DNA of 25,721 bases from QHBQ01 sp038230695 (GCA_038230695.1 JBBRMT010000034.1:1-25721); one strand, 5' to 3'; positions 1 through 7,451 are shown, counted from the stretch's first letter. Program-made: numbers and translations. The notes: generated from the letters alone by a model not told the origin.

Positions 1-330
1 GGCTTCGACATCGAATCGCGCTCCCCGCGCGACGTGCATGGCCGCCCCGCCGACCCCGACGTTCGCCTCCGCTTCATCGAGGTCAAGGGCCGCGCCGTCG
101 GCGCTGACATCGTGACGATTACCCGCAACGAGTCGATCGCGGGCCGCAACAGCGAAAACGACTTCATCCTAGCCATCGCCCTGGTCGCCGATGATGCGGT
201 AGTGGCCCTCTACTACGTTCCCGACCCGATCCGCCGCATCATGCCCGCGCAGCCCGACTGGTCGCTGGTCTCGTTCGACGCTGACATCAAGCAGCTACTC
301 GCCTACCCCGGCGTAAGGCGGATACTATGA
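1..330 (+). CDS. Helicase C-terminal fragment with DUF3883-type domain (5' end outside window)
   Basis: The reading frame is open from base 1 and stops at 330, so only about the last 109 residues of a larger protein are present. The segment contains the pattern typical of the DUF3883 domain: a GFDIES start, an 'RFIEVKGRA' strand resembling the E-x-K core of nuclease-like folds, and a downstream 'NDFILAIALV' strand. DUF3883 is commonly the C-terminal tail of large SNF2/DEAD helicases in defence loci. The next two genes are a DUF1156 methylase and a DUF499 ATPase on the same strand, so this is inferred to be the helicase subunit of a helicase-methylase-ATPase (Hma-like) antiphage locus. The helicase motifs themselves lie upstream of the window and cannot be verified. 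A stand-alone DUF3883 protein is the alternative. Confidence 0.75.
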   Translation, partial: GFDIESRSPRDVHGRPADPDVRLRFIEVKGRAVGADIVTITRNESIAGRNSENDFILAIALVADDAVVALYYVPDPIRRIMPAQPDWSLVSFDADIKQLLAYPGVRRIL

Positions 331-345
331 CCACCAGGCAAAAAG

Positions 346-378
346 CCCGCAGCAGGGATTGGAGGTTGATTAACTAAG
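346..378 (+). repeat. 33-bp intergenic repeat, isolated copy
   Basis: This 33-base unit (a C-rich start, then AGCAGGGATTGGAGG and TTGATTAACTAAG) recurs almost identically at 568-600 and 601-633. It begins 15 bases after the helicase stop codon. Its TTGATT could serve as a weak -35 element for the TATAAT at 391-396, but the spacing of 19 is long, so a promoter here is only a possibility. Confidence 0.7.
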
Positions 379-424
379 GGTCCGTAAATATATAATCTCC
401 CGCACTGGTTATGCCAGCGGTGCC

Positions 425-535
425 GGGGAGCGCGAGCAGCCAACCAATGAGCCATTATCACTATCACTATCAGTTTGACACTGGGGTGGGGTGAAACTGA
501 AAGTGATAATGACACGGCTGCTTGCGTTGCTCCCC
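425..535. repeat. Long imperfect inverted repeat in the helicase-methylase spacer
   Basis: Four nested arms pair across the centre: GGGGAGC (425-431) with GCTCCCC (529-535), AGCAGCC (435-441) with GGCTGCT (516-522), CATTATCAC (453-461) with GTGATAATG (503-511), and CAGTTT (471-476) with AAACTG (494-499). The apex is G-rich. The roughly 110-base structure could be a miniature inverted-repeat element, an attenuator or a transcript-processing signal. No T-run follows, so it is not a simple terminator. Confidence 0.6.
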
Positions 536-567
536 TGTTCGTAGTACAATCCTGTACGGTGCCTAAG

Positions 568-652
568 CCCCCAGCAGGGTTTGGAGGTTGATTAACTAAG
601 CCCCTAGCAGGGTTTGGAGGTTGATTAACTAAGCCCCCAGCGGGGGTTGGGG
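568..652 (+). repeat. Tandem 33-bp repeats (2.5 units)
   Basis: Two full head-to-tail 33-base units (568-600 and 601-633) are followed by a diverged partial unit (634-652). All carry the CCCC-AGCAGGGTTTGGAGG and TTGATTAACTAAG blocks also present at 346-378. The repeats are intergenic, ending about 75 bases before the methylase start. The 33-bp period keeps an antisense frame open, but that frame is low-complexity and is not called as a gene. Confidence 0.75.
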
Positions 653-695
653 GAGAAATCTTGAAGCGCATCACCGCTAATCGTAACCGTCAATC

Positions 696-719
696 CATTC
701 TACATTCTACATTCAGGAG
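696..719 (+). promoter_or_regulatory. CATTCTA heptamer repeat running into the methylase RBS
   Basis: Two and a half CATTCTA heptamers (696-714) abut an AGGAG Shine-Dalgarno (715-719) located six bases before the ATG at 726. The same 7-base periodicity, in a longer form, precedes the DUF499 gene, so the two genes share an unusual translation-initiation context. Confidence 0.6.
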
Positions 720-725
720 CCACCG

Positions 726-3584
726 ATGACCACCAAGAAACTGATCGAAACCAGCCTGCCGCTCGAGGCCATCAACATCGCTTCCGCCCGCGAGAAAACT
801 ATAGTTCATGGTCATCCATCCACTCTACATATCTGGTTTGCTCGCCGACCGCTGGCGGCGTGTCGCGCAGTGCTGTTCGGCCAACTGGTGGACGACCCCG
901 GCAGCCTGCCCGATGAGTTTCCCAGTGAAGAAGATGTGCGCGAAGAGCGCGAACGGCTGGCGAACATCATCACCGATTTGGTGCAGTGGGAGAACATCAA
1001 CAACGAAGCGGTGCTGCACAAGGCCCGTACCGAGATTGCCCGCAGCGTGGCCCGCAACCATGGGGTGAAGTTGCCCGCTGCGTTGAATGCCACGCAGGTG
1101 GCCGATGCGCTGCGCCAGTACGCCCCGCCGGTGCTGGACCCCTTCTGCGGCGGCGGCTCCATTCCGCTGGAGGCGCAACGGCTGGGGCTGGAGGCACACG
1201 GCTCCGACCTCAACCCGGTGGCGGTGCTGATCACCAAAGCCCTGATCGAAATCCCGCCCCGCTTCGCCAACCACCCTCCGGTGCATCCCGCCCGCGCCTC
1301 CGACCAGCGCACGATTACCCACGACTGGCGCGGCGCACAGGGGCTGGCCGAGGATGTGCGCTACTATGGCGCGTGGATGCGCGACGAGGCGCAGAAGCGT
1401 ATCGGCCACCTCTACCCCAAGGCCAAGCTGCCCGGCGGCGGCGAGGCTACCGTGATCGCCTGGCTGTGGGTGCGGACGGTGAAATGCCCCAACCCCGCCT
1501 GTGGGGCGATGATGCCGCTGACCAGTAAATGGTGGCTGTCCAGCAAGAAGGGCAAGGAGGTATGGGCCGAACCACAGATTGACCATAGCCAGCAACCACC
1601 GCGCATTAGCTTTGTAATCAGGAATGGCGGCACGCCGCCCATAGGCACCGTCAACCGCAAGGGCGCGGTCTGTATCGTGTGCAACACGCCGGTATCCTTC
1701 GATTATATTCGTGCTGAGGGCCGCGCCGGTCGGATGAGCGCACAGCTAGAAGCCGTCGTTGCTGATGGCAAGGGCGGTCGCGTTTATTTGCCGCCTAGTG
1801 ATGACCAAGTAGCTGAATCCCAGCAAGCCCAGCCTAACTACGCACCAGATACCGACCTGCCAGAACAGGCATTGGGGTTTCGCGTGCAGCTTTACGGTAT
1901 GACCAAACACCGTGACCTATTCACCCCTCGCCAGCTGGTTGCGCTGACTACTTTCAGCGACCTTGTGACCGAGGCGCGAGCGCAGGTGCTACGCGATGCT
2001 GTCGCTGCTGGAATGCACACGGGCGAAGTCTCGCTTGACGACGGCGGCAACGGCGCGGTGGCGTATGCCGATGCGGTGGCTACTTACTTGGGAATAGCAA
2101 ATGACCGAGTCGCTATGAGCATCAATTCACTAGCTCGCTGGAACAGTGTTGGCGCAAAGATACAACATTGCTTTGGCCGACAGGCATTGCCTATGATATG
2201 GGATTATGCAGATGCTAATGTCTTTTTTACCTCAACAGGCAGCTGGGAAGCCGCAATCGAGATGACTATTAACCCGCTTCACGAAATAAGCCAACTTCAG
2301 CCAGCTTATTCCAATCAGCTAGATGCCGCTTCAGCACTGGCACTGAAGACCAGCCTTATATCAACTGACCCCCCTTACTATGACAACATAGGCTATGCTG
2401 ACCTATCAGATTTTTTCTATGTGTGGCTACGTAAGTCTATAGGCAGCATATATCCACGCCTATTTAGCACTGTGCTAGTGCCGAAGAAGCAAGAACTCGT
2501 CGCCACGCCGTACCGCTTCGAGGGGAATCGTGAAAAGGCACGTGAGTTCTTCGAGAAAGGTTTGGCTCAAGGGTTCACACAAATGAGGTCGACTCAAGCT
2601 GCTAGCTACCCTATGGCGGTATACTACGCATTCAAGCAAACTGAGATTGAAGACGAAGAGGAAGACGATGATGATGATGCAACTACTGCTATATCATCGA
2701 CAGGCTGGGAGACCATGCTTGATGGCCTGCTTAGAGCAGGCTTTCAAGTTACTGGTACTTGGCCTATTCGCACAGAGATGAAGACAAGGCAAGTTGCTAT
2801 GGGCGCAAACGCCCTCGCCTCCTCCATCGTACTAGCCTGCCGCCCTCGCCCGGAGAATGCGCCGATGAGTACGCGCAAGGACTTCCTGCGGGTGCTGCGC
2901 CAGGAGTTGCCCGCTGAGTTGAAGGTGCTGACCAGCGGGCGGGTCGCGCCGGTGGACCTCGCGCAGGCCGCCATCGGCCCCGGCATGGCGGTCTACTCGC
3001 GCTACTCCCGCGTGCTGGAGCCGGACGGCAGCGCGATGAGCATCCGCACCGCCTTGCAGCAAATCAACGAGGTGATCCAGACCTACTTCGCCGAGCGCGA
3101 GGGCGAACTGGACAGCGACACCCAGTTCTGCCTCACCTGGTACAAGCAGTACGGCACGGTCGCCTCGCCCTACGGCGTGGCCGAAACTCTGAGCAAGGCG
3201 AAGAACGTCTCGATTGAGGCGCTGGTGCGGGCCGGGTTGCTCAAGTCAGCGGGCGGCAAGGTGCAACTCTACCTCGCCAGCGCCGATGTCTACAAGGGCG
3301 AATGGCAGCCGGGCGAGCAGCGCCTGGTCAGCATCTGGGAGGCCACCCACCGGCTGGTCGCCGCGCATAGCAGCGGGGGCAATCAGGCCGCCGCCCTCGT
3401 GGCGATGCGCCTCGGCGCGGTTGGCGAACAAGCCCGCGACCTGGCCTACCAGCTCTACGTCATCGCCAACGACAAAGGCTGGGCGCAGGAAGCGCTGGGC
3501 TACAACAGCATGGTGGCCGAGTGGCCCGCCATCCGCGAAGCGGCCAACAAGATGGCAAGCCAGCCCACGCTGTTCGGCGCGTAG
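726..3584 (+). CDS. DUF1156-family adenine-specific-type DNA methylase
   Basis: The 952-residue protein is an SAM-dependent DNA methyltransferase, inferred to mark host DNA in a helicase-methylase-ATPase defence locus. The N-terminus (residues 5-60) has the DUF1156 signature, with SAREKTIVHGHPSTLHIWFA and RRPLAACRAV. The SAM-binding motif is DPFCGGGSIPLEA at about 138-150, followed by DLNP at 161. The catalytic motif is DPPYYD at 548-553, which permits N6-adenine or N4-cytosine amino methylation. Two CxxC-type pairs between them (CPNPAC and CIVC, about 255-320) suggest a zinc ribbon. An acidic run (EDEEEDDDDD) lies near residue 645. The start is supported by AGGAG six bases upstream. Roughly nucleotides 2050-2830 are visibly AT-richer, with different codon choice from the two ends, suggesting a recombined target-recognition segment. 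Family-level confidence is high; the role in defence comes from neighbours. Confidence 0.9.
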   Translation: MTTKKLIETSLPLEAINIASAREKTIVHGHPSTLHIWFARRPLAACRAVLFGQLVDDPGSLPDEFPSEEDVREERERLANIITDLVQWENINNEAVLHKARTEIARSVARNHGVKLPAALNATQVADALRQYAPPVLDPFCGGGSIPLEAQRLGLEAHGSDLNPVAVLITKALIEIPPRFANHPPVHPARASDQRTITHDWRGAQGLAEDVRYYGAWMRDEAQKRIGHLYPKAKLPGGGEATVIAWLWVRTVKCPNPACGAMMPLTSKWWLSSKKGKEVWAEPQIDHSQQPPRISFVIRNGGTPPIGTVNRKGAVCIVCNTPVSFDYIRAEGRAGRMSAQLEAVVADGKGGRVYLPPSDDQVAESQQAQPNYAPDTDLPEQALGFRVQLYGMTKHRDLFTPRQLVALTTFSDLVTEARAQVLRDAVAAGMHTGEVSLDDGGNGAVAYADAVATYLGIANDRVAMSINSLARWNSVGAKIQHCFGRQALPMIWDYADANVFFTSTGSWEAAIEMTINPLHEISQLQPAYSNQLDAASALALKTSLISTDPPYYDNIGYADLSDFFYVWLRKSIGSIYPRLFSTVLVPKKQELVATPYRFEGNREKAREFFEKGLAQGFTQMRSTQAASYPMAVYYAFKQTEIEDEEEDDDDDATTAISSTGWETMLDGLLRAGFQVTGTWPIRTEMKTRQVAMGANALASSIVLACRPRPENAPMSTRKDFLRVLRQELPAELKVLTSGRVAPVDLAQAAIGPGMAVYSRYSRVLEPDGSAMSIRTALQQINEVIQTYFAEREGELDSDTQFCLTWYKQYGTVASPYGVAETLSKAKNVSIEALVRAGLLKSAGGKVQLYLASADVYKGEWQPGEQRLVSIWEATHRLVAAHSSGGNQAAALVAMRLGAVGEQARDLAYQLYVIANDKGWAQEALGYNSMVAEWPAIREAANKMASQPTLFGA

Positions 3585-3621
3585 TCTGGGTGCTGAGTGC
3601 TGAAGCAGCAACCAACAAACA

Positions 3622-3644
3622 GCCTCTCCCTAGCAGGGAGGGGC
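3622..3644. repeat. Dispersed-type palindromic repeat (CCTCTCCCT...AGGGAGGGG)
   Basis: GCCTCTCCCT and AGGGAGGGGC form a 10-base stem (one wobble pair) around AGC, followed by TTGGTGAGGG. This shape matches the very common CCTCTCCC...GGGAGAGG...GGTGAGG dispersed repeats of Chloroflexota, Cyanobacteria and others. It may help end the methylase transcript, but no T-tract follows. Confidence 0.55.
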
Positions 3645-3785
3645 TTGGTGAGGGTAGAATCTCGCCCGCGTCAATGCTCATTGCAGGGAGCGAATGGCAG
3701 CCAGCGGACTCGAAAGCGGACAAGCGGACGGCGCAGTTGCCAGTCAGCCGATCAGGTTGCGATAAGCATGGTCGCGCTTCACCCA

Positions 3786-3844
3786 CTGGGGGCTGAACCC
3801 CCAGACCCCCAGGGGGCGTTCCCCACCGTAAAACTGGGGAATGC
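3786..3844. promoter_or_regulatory. Two hairpins in the methylase-ATPase spacer
   Basis: CTGGGGG (3786-3792) pairs with CCCCCAG (3798-3804), and GCGTTCCCC (3816-3824) pairs with GGGGAATGC (3836-3844), with one G-U pair. They sit between the methylase stop and the heptamer repeat before the DUF499 gene, and could act as an attenuator or RNA-processing site. The rest of the 350-base spacer shows no credible gene. Confidence 0.45.
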
Positions 3845-3863
3845 TTTATGATTGGGGTTCAGC

Positions 3864-3919
3864 CTACCTTCTACCTTCAACATTCTACCTTCTACCTTCT
3901 ACCTTCTACCTTCTACTCT
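3864..3919 (+). repeat. (CTACCTT)n heptanucleotide tandem repeat before the DUF499 start
   Basis: Eight consecutive 7-base units: seven are CTACCTT or one close variant (CAACATT at 3878), and the last is degenerate. The array ends four bases before the GCAGAGGAGC ribosome-binding region of the DUF499 gene. The upstream frame stays open through the array, so an alternative in-frame start at 3848 would put the repeat in the coding sequence. Slippage there would shift frame, because seven is not a multiple of three. Confidence 0.85.
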
Positions 3920-3934
3920 CGCAGAGGAGCAATC

Positions 3935-6820
3935 ATGTCGAACCTACTGCCCTGGCGCGAAGTGGTCCAGCCCCACCCCGATGTGCAATCAGGCCGCTAT
4001 CAGCAGGCCGAGTTCGCCGCCGACCTATCGCAGGTGCGGGCCGGTAACGCCACCAGCGAGTATCAGGATGCCGCCGAGTTCTTTCAGCGCACTTACCTGA
4101 CCGCCGGTATCCGCCGCCTGCTGATCGCCGCGATCAAGCGGCTGCGCGGCGAGGGCGAAGCGCCGGTGGTGCAACTGAAGACTGCGTTCGGCGGCGGCAA
4201 GACCCACACCATGCTCGCCCTCTACCACCTGCTACATTCGCCGGAGCAATCGGCCAGCGTACCGGCGGTGGCGGAGCTGATAAAAGAGGCAGGAGGGATG
4301 CCCCCAGCCGCCCGCGTCGCGGTCATCGTCGGCACCAGCTTCAGCCCCAACGAGCCGTCGCAGACGCTGGCGCAGTACCACACCGAGGTGCATACCCTGT
4401 GGGGCGAGATCGCCGCACAACTGGACGGCGTGGCAGGTTACAAGTTGGTCGCCCAGTCCGATGCCGCCGCCACCTTTGCCGCCGCTGATGTGCTACGCGC
4501 CCTACTCAAGCAAGCGGGTCCTTCGGTCATCCTTATAGACGAGCTAATCGCCTTTATGCGCGGCCTACCTGGCAGCGCCAGAGCGGGCAGTGCGGGCAGC
4601 TTCGGCAGCAATCTCAGCTTCATCCAGGCGCTGACCGAGGCGGTACGCACCAGCCCTACCGCGATGCTGATCGCCTCCATCCCCGAATCCGAGGAGGAGC
4701 TAGGCGGGCAGGAAGGCCGCATCGCGCTCAACCGCGTGGAGAAGGTGTTTGGCCGCATCGAGGATGTGTGGCAGCCAGTCGAGGTGCGCGAGTCGTTCGA
4801 GGTGGTGCGCCGCCGCCTGTTCGGTCCGATTGCCAACCCTACTGCCCGCGATGCCACCGTCGCCGCCTTTTCCGAGATATACCGCAGCAACGCCAACGAT
4901 TTCCCCGACAAGCTGGGCGAGCAGGAATACGAGGAGCGGATGCGTAGCAGCTACCCCATCCACCCCGAAGTATTCGACCGGCTGTATGAGGATTGGGCTA
5001 CCCTGGAGAAGTTCCAGCGCACCCGTGGCGTGCTGCGCCTGCTCGCCAAGGTCATCCACCTGCTGTGGCAGAGCGACGACCGCAGCCTGATGCTGCTGCC
5101 CGCCAACATCGCGGTGGAGCATAGCGACGTGCGCGGCGAGTTGCTGCGCTACATTGGTGAGCAATGGAACAGCGTGATTGATGCCGATATCAAGGGCGGC
5201 AGTGCGGAGATAGATCGACAGTCGCCGCGACTGGGGCGGATTCATGCCGCAGAGCGGGCCGCCCGTACCATCCTGTTTGGCTCGGCCCCCGGCACGCAAA
5301 CGTCTAACCATCCTTCTGAGCGTAAGAAGCGCGGTATTGATACAGCGCGGGTCAAGCTGGGGGTGGTGCAGCCCAACGAGGAGGGCGGCATTGCCGTCTA
5401 CGCCGACGCGCTGCAGCAGATGGGTAGTAAGCTGGCCTACCTGTACGGCACGGAGGCAGGCAGCTACTGGTTTGACGTGCAGCCCAACCTCAACCGCACC
5501 GTGGCGGATCGCAGCAGCCGGGTGAAAGATGAGGTGGCGCTGGCCGAGATGGTGCAGCGCATCAAGCGCTGGCCCACCCGCGACAGCAACTTCGCGGGTG
5601 TCCATCTTGCCCCCGCCGATAGCGGCGAGGTGCCGGACGAAGAGCGCGCCCGCCTGGTAGTGCTATCACCCGCATGGCGCTACAGCCGCGAGGCGACCGA
5701 GGACGACAGCAGCGACGCAACCGCGGCAACGAAGGACATCCTGGAGCATCGCGGCGGCAGCCCCCGCCACTACAAGAATATGCTGATCTTCCTCGCCGCC
5801 GATGCCAGCGACTATCGGGCGCTACGCGAAGAGGCGGGTCGCTACCTCGCCTGGAAGTCAATCTGCGACGACAGTCTCGCCCTAAATCTGGACCAGGCAC
5901 AGGTCAAGCAGGCCAACGATGCGCGCGACCAATCGAGCAGCAAGCTGGACAGCCAGTTGGAGGAAGCCTACAAGTGGGTCATCTTCCCCACCCAGGAAGG
6001 CGCCGCCCCGATCGAGTGGGAAGCGAAGAAGCTCAGTGGTTTTAGCGGCACAGCAGTGCGCCGCGCCTTCAGCATGGTCGAGCGCGACGGCCTGCTGATT
6101 AGCAAGTGGTCGGCGGTTGGCCTGAATCGGGAGTTCGACCAATACCTCTGGCGGGAGAGCGAGCGCGAACAACGGCCCAACATTTCGGTCAAGACTCTCT
6201 GGCAGCAACTCGCCACCTACGTTTACCTGCCCCGGCTCAAATCGCCAGAGGTGCTAGTCGAGGTCATCCGCAGCGGAGCCGCTGCCCAGGACTTCTTCGG
6301 CTATGCGATGGGCTACGAGTCCAGCACCGACAAGTACAAAGGTCTCTCTTTTGGCCGCCTACCTTCCAGCGTGGTGATTGACGACTACAGCGTGCTGGTG
6401 GATCCCGAAGTGGCTCGCCGCCTCACCGCGCCCGCCAGTGTTCCCGCCGCTGGCAGCGCAGGCGCAGGCAGCAACGGTAATGGCGGCGTAGTGCAGCCAG
6501 TCGCAGGCAGCAGCATAGCGGTTGGCAGTGGCACTAATCTATCAATTCACGAGCAACCCGCCGCCTATCCTGCTCCTGCTACCCCCACTACGCCACCCAA
6601 ACCCACTCACTTCAGCGGTAGGGTGGAGCTAAACTCGCTGCTGCTCGGCTCCTCCGCCGGGCGCATCGCCGAGGAGATCCTCCAGCGTCTACCCGGCACG
6701 AAGATCAGCGTCCACCTCGATATCGAAGCCGAACTGCCAGAGGGAGCCGACGAACAGACCCAGCGCACGGTGATGGAGAACGCCAGCGTCCTCAAGTTCA
6801 AGGATGCCGAATTCTCCTAA
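3935..6820 (+). CDS. DUF499-family P-loop ATPase of a methylase-linked defence locus
   Basis: The 961-residue protein (from the ATG at 3935, preceded by AGAGGAG with good spacing) has a Walker A loop TAFGGGKT at 83-90 and a Walker B VILIDE at 198-203, the layout of DUF499/Csf-like AAA-type ATPases that accompany DUF1156 methylases. The TAFGGGKTHT loop is particularly typical. The body is followed by a Ser/Gly/Ala/Pro-rich flexible linker (about residues 830-890) and a compact C-terminal domain beginning around 'HFSGRVELNS', resembling a small DNA- or partner-binding module. It probably powers sensing or translocation alongside the helicase and methylase; the exact mechanism is not known to me. 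An upstream start at 3848 is possible but would translate the heptamer repeat. A terminator lies 25 bases downstream. Confidence 0.88.
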   Translation: MSNLLPWREVVQPHPDVQSGRYQQAEFAADLSQVRAGNATSEYQDAAEFFQRTYLTAGIRRLLIAAIKRLRGEGEAPVVQLKTAFGGGKTHTMLALYHLLHSPEQSASVPAVAELIKEAGGMPPAARVAVIVGTSFSPNEPSQTLAQYHTEVHTLWGEIAAQLDGVAGYKLVAQSDAAATFAAADVLRALLKQAGPSVILIDELIAFMRGLPGSARAGSAGSFGSNLSFIQALTEAVRTSPTAMLIASIPESEEELGGQEGRIALNRVEKVFGRIEDVWQPVEVRESFEVVRRRLFGPIANPTARDATVAAFSEIYRSNANDFPDKLGEQEYEERMRSSYPIHPEVFDRLYEDWATLEKFQRTRGVLRLLAKVIHLLWQSDDRSLMLLPANIAVEHSDVRGELLRYIGEQWNSVIDADIKGGSAEIDRQSPRLGRIHAAERAARTILFGSAPGTQTSNHPSERKKRGIDTARVKLGVVQPNEEGGIAVYADALQQMGSKLAYLYGTEAGSYWFDVQPNLNRTVADRSSRVKDEVALAEMVQRIKRWPTRDSNFAGVHLAPADSGEVPDEERARLVVLSPAWRYSREATEDDSSDATAATKDILEHRGGSPRHYKNMLIFLAADASDYRALREEAGRYLAWKSICDDSLALNLDQAQVKQANDARDQSSSKLDSQLEEAYKWVIFPTQEGAAPIEWEAKKLSGFSGTAVRRAFSMVERDGLLISKWSAVGLNREFDQYLWRESEREQRPNISVKTLWQQLATYVYLPRLKSPEVLVEVIRSGAAAQDFFGYAMGYESSTDKYKGLSFGRLPSSVVIDDYSVLVDPEVARRLTAPASVPAAGSAGAGSNGNGGVVQPVAGSSIAVGSGTNLSIHEQPAAYPAPATPTTPPKPTHFSGRVELNSLLLGSSAGRIAEEILQRLPGTKISVHLDIEAELPEGADEQTQRTVMENASVLKFKDAEFS

Positions 6821-6845
6821 CCCCGGACACCGATATAGCCAATCG

Positions 6846-6899
6846 AAAAAGGGGTTAGCAATGACCAGTAATGTTGGTCGTTGCTAACGCCCTCCTTTT
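6846..6899 (+). terminator. Rho-independent-type terminator after the DUF499 gene
   Basis: A 14-base stem, GTTAGCAATGACCA (6854-6867) with TGGTCGTTGCTAAC (6875-6888) and one G-U pair, closes a 7-base loop. It is flanked by AAAAAGGGG on the left and CCCTCCTTTT on the right, extending the pairing and giving a short T-run. The near-symmetry suggests it could work in both directions. It separates the methylase locus from the cyclase operon. Confidence 0.8.
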
Positions 6900-7004
6900 G
6901 TGCCTGACATCTACACTACATCCCAGCCACCTACTACAATGTGAATGCCATCATACTGTTTTGGCAGACGTTGTGCTGCCTAAGCCGACGAATCCCTCTA
7001 TCAT

Positions 7005-7038
7005 ATGTTGTGTTAATCATGATACATTAGCACAACAT
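7005..7038. promoter_or_regulatory. Inverted-repeat operator upstream of the cyclase promoter
   Basis: ATGTTGTG (7005-7012) and CACAACAT (7031-7038) are perfect inverted repeats. The inner TAAT (7014-7017) and ATTA (7026-7029) are also symmetric around the same centre. The element ends 16 bases before the -35 box of the 7055-7083 promoter, an activator-type position. No cognate regulator can be named; the XRE protein at 13209-14177 is a distant candidate only. Confidence 0.55.
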
Positions 7039-7054
7039 CTTGTGGGAAACTTTA

Positions 7055-7083
7055 TTGACGTTCAGCTTGATCTGTGGTATAAT
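7055..7083 (+). promoter_or_regulatory. Strong sigma-70 promoter for the cyclase operon leader
   Basis: TTGACG (7055-7060), a 17-base spacer and a perfect TATAAT (7078-7083). Transcription would start near 7090. No credible protein start follows for about 420 bases, so the transcript begins with a long untranslated leader or a separate small RNA. Confidence 0.85.
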
Positions 7084-7089
7084 AGCTTG

Positions 7090-7225
7090 CGTAGGACATC
7101 CGTTCGTGAAGATGTAAGCAAGAACGGAGTCAAATACATATGTTGCAAGTTAAATGTTCCAGCGGTGCAAGACCCAACTAAAACACCCGCCAAGTCTTGG
7201 CGGGCGTAGCGGGTGTTTTAGTCCT
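7090..7225 (+). ncRNA. Candidate structured small RNA or attenuated leader
   Basis: The segment starts at the predicted start site of a near-consensus promoter and ends in a terminator-like hairpin, giving an RNA of roughly 130 bases. A first hairpin pairs CCGTTC (7100-7105) with GAACGG (7122-7127) and continues with TG/CA inside. A second pairs TTGCA (7143-7147) with TGCAA (7166-7170). The 3' end pairs CTAAAACACCCGC (7178-7190) with GCGGGTGTTTTAG (7209-7221). An alternative inner hairpin CCCGCCA/TGGCGGG (7186-7204) competes with half of that stem, so a switch is conceivable. It matches no RNA family I recognise. It may be an independent small RNA or an attenuator controlling read-through into the cyclase operon. 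Confidence 0.55.
7178..7221 (+). terminator. Terminator/attenuator hairpin before the cyclase operon
   Basis: A 13-base perfect stem CTAAAACACCCGC / GCGGGTGTTTTAG has an internal alternative stem CCCGCCA / TGGCGGG. The A-rich left edge and T-rich right edge (TGTTTTAG) make it terminator-like on both strands, though the tail after it (TCCTCC) is not a pure T-run. Confidence 0.65.
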
Positions 7226-7381
7226 CCTACTGAGAACCAACAGCTTGCTGCAAAGCTTACGCCCTGATGGGCTGCTGGGGGTGTATCTTACCACTCCAAT
7301 ATGGGTTTGTCAACATTTGCGACTATTTGTTTTGAGCAGCAGGTGTAGAACAAAACATTAAAAGATGGTGAGAATACGCCA

Positions 7382-7445
7382 GCACCCACCTCCGGCGAGG
7401 AGCGCTACCTGCATATGCAGGACGACAATAGCCGGGAGTGGGTGC
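7382..7445 (+). promoter_or_regulatory. Riboswitch-like three-tier stem in the cyclase 5' leader
   Basis: GCACCCAC (7382-7389) pairs with GTGGGTGC (7438-7445) and CCGGC (7392-7396) with GCCGG (7431-7435). The apical CCTGCATATGCAGG (7408-7421) is self-complementary. A purine-rich asymmetric internal loop (11 bases left, 9 right) lies between the last two tiers, as in an aptamer. I do not recognise it as a known riboswitch class. The DNA between 7225 and 7382 holds no gene; it contains only a weaker GCCC-TGAT-GGGC hairpin near 7260-7280. Confidence 0.5.
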
Positions 7446-7451
7446 CACATT

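Noticed and set aside
303..674. Minus-strand frame of 123 codons with NQPPNPA-type repeats
   Set aside because: The repeats are the translation of the 33-bp DNA repeat; no initiation signal or domain.
825..1595. Long minus-strand frames opposite the methylase, ATPase and other GC-rich genes
   Set aside because: They are antisense shadows caused by GC-rich codon bias, with no start signals or recognisable domains.
6871..7209. Open frame of 112 codons on the + strand between the terminator and the cyclase leader
   Set aside because: No ribosome-binding site, odd composition, and it runs through the terminator region, operator, promoter and structured RNA; best explained as chance.
7090..7225. 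Resemblance of GCAAGTTAAAT to the tracrRNA-type GCAAGTTAAAAT
   Set aside because: No CRISPR array, Cas9 or anti-repeat partner is in the window; a short match of this kind is expected by chance.
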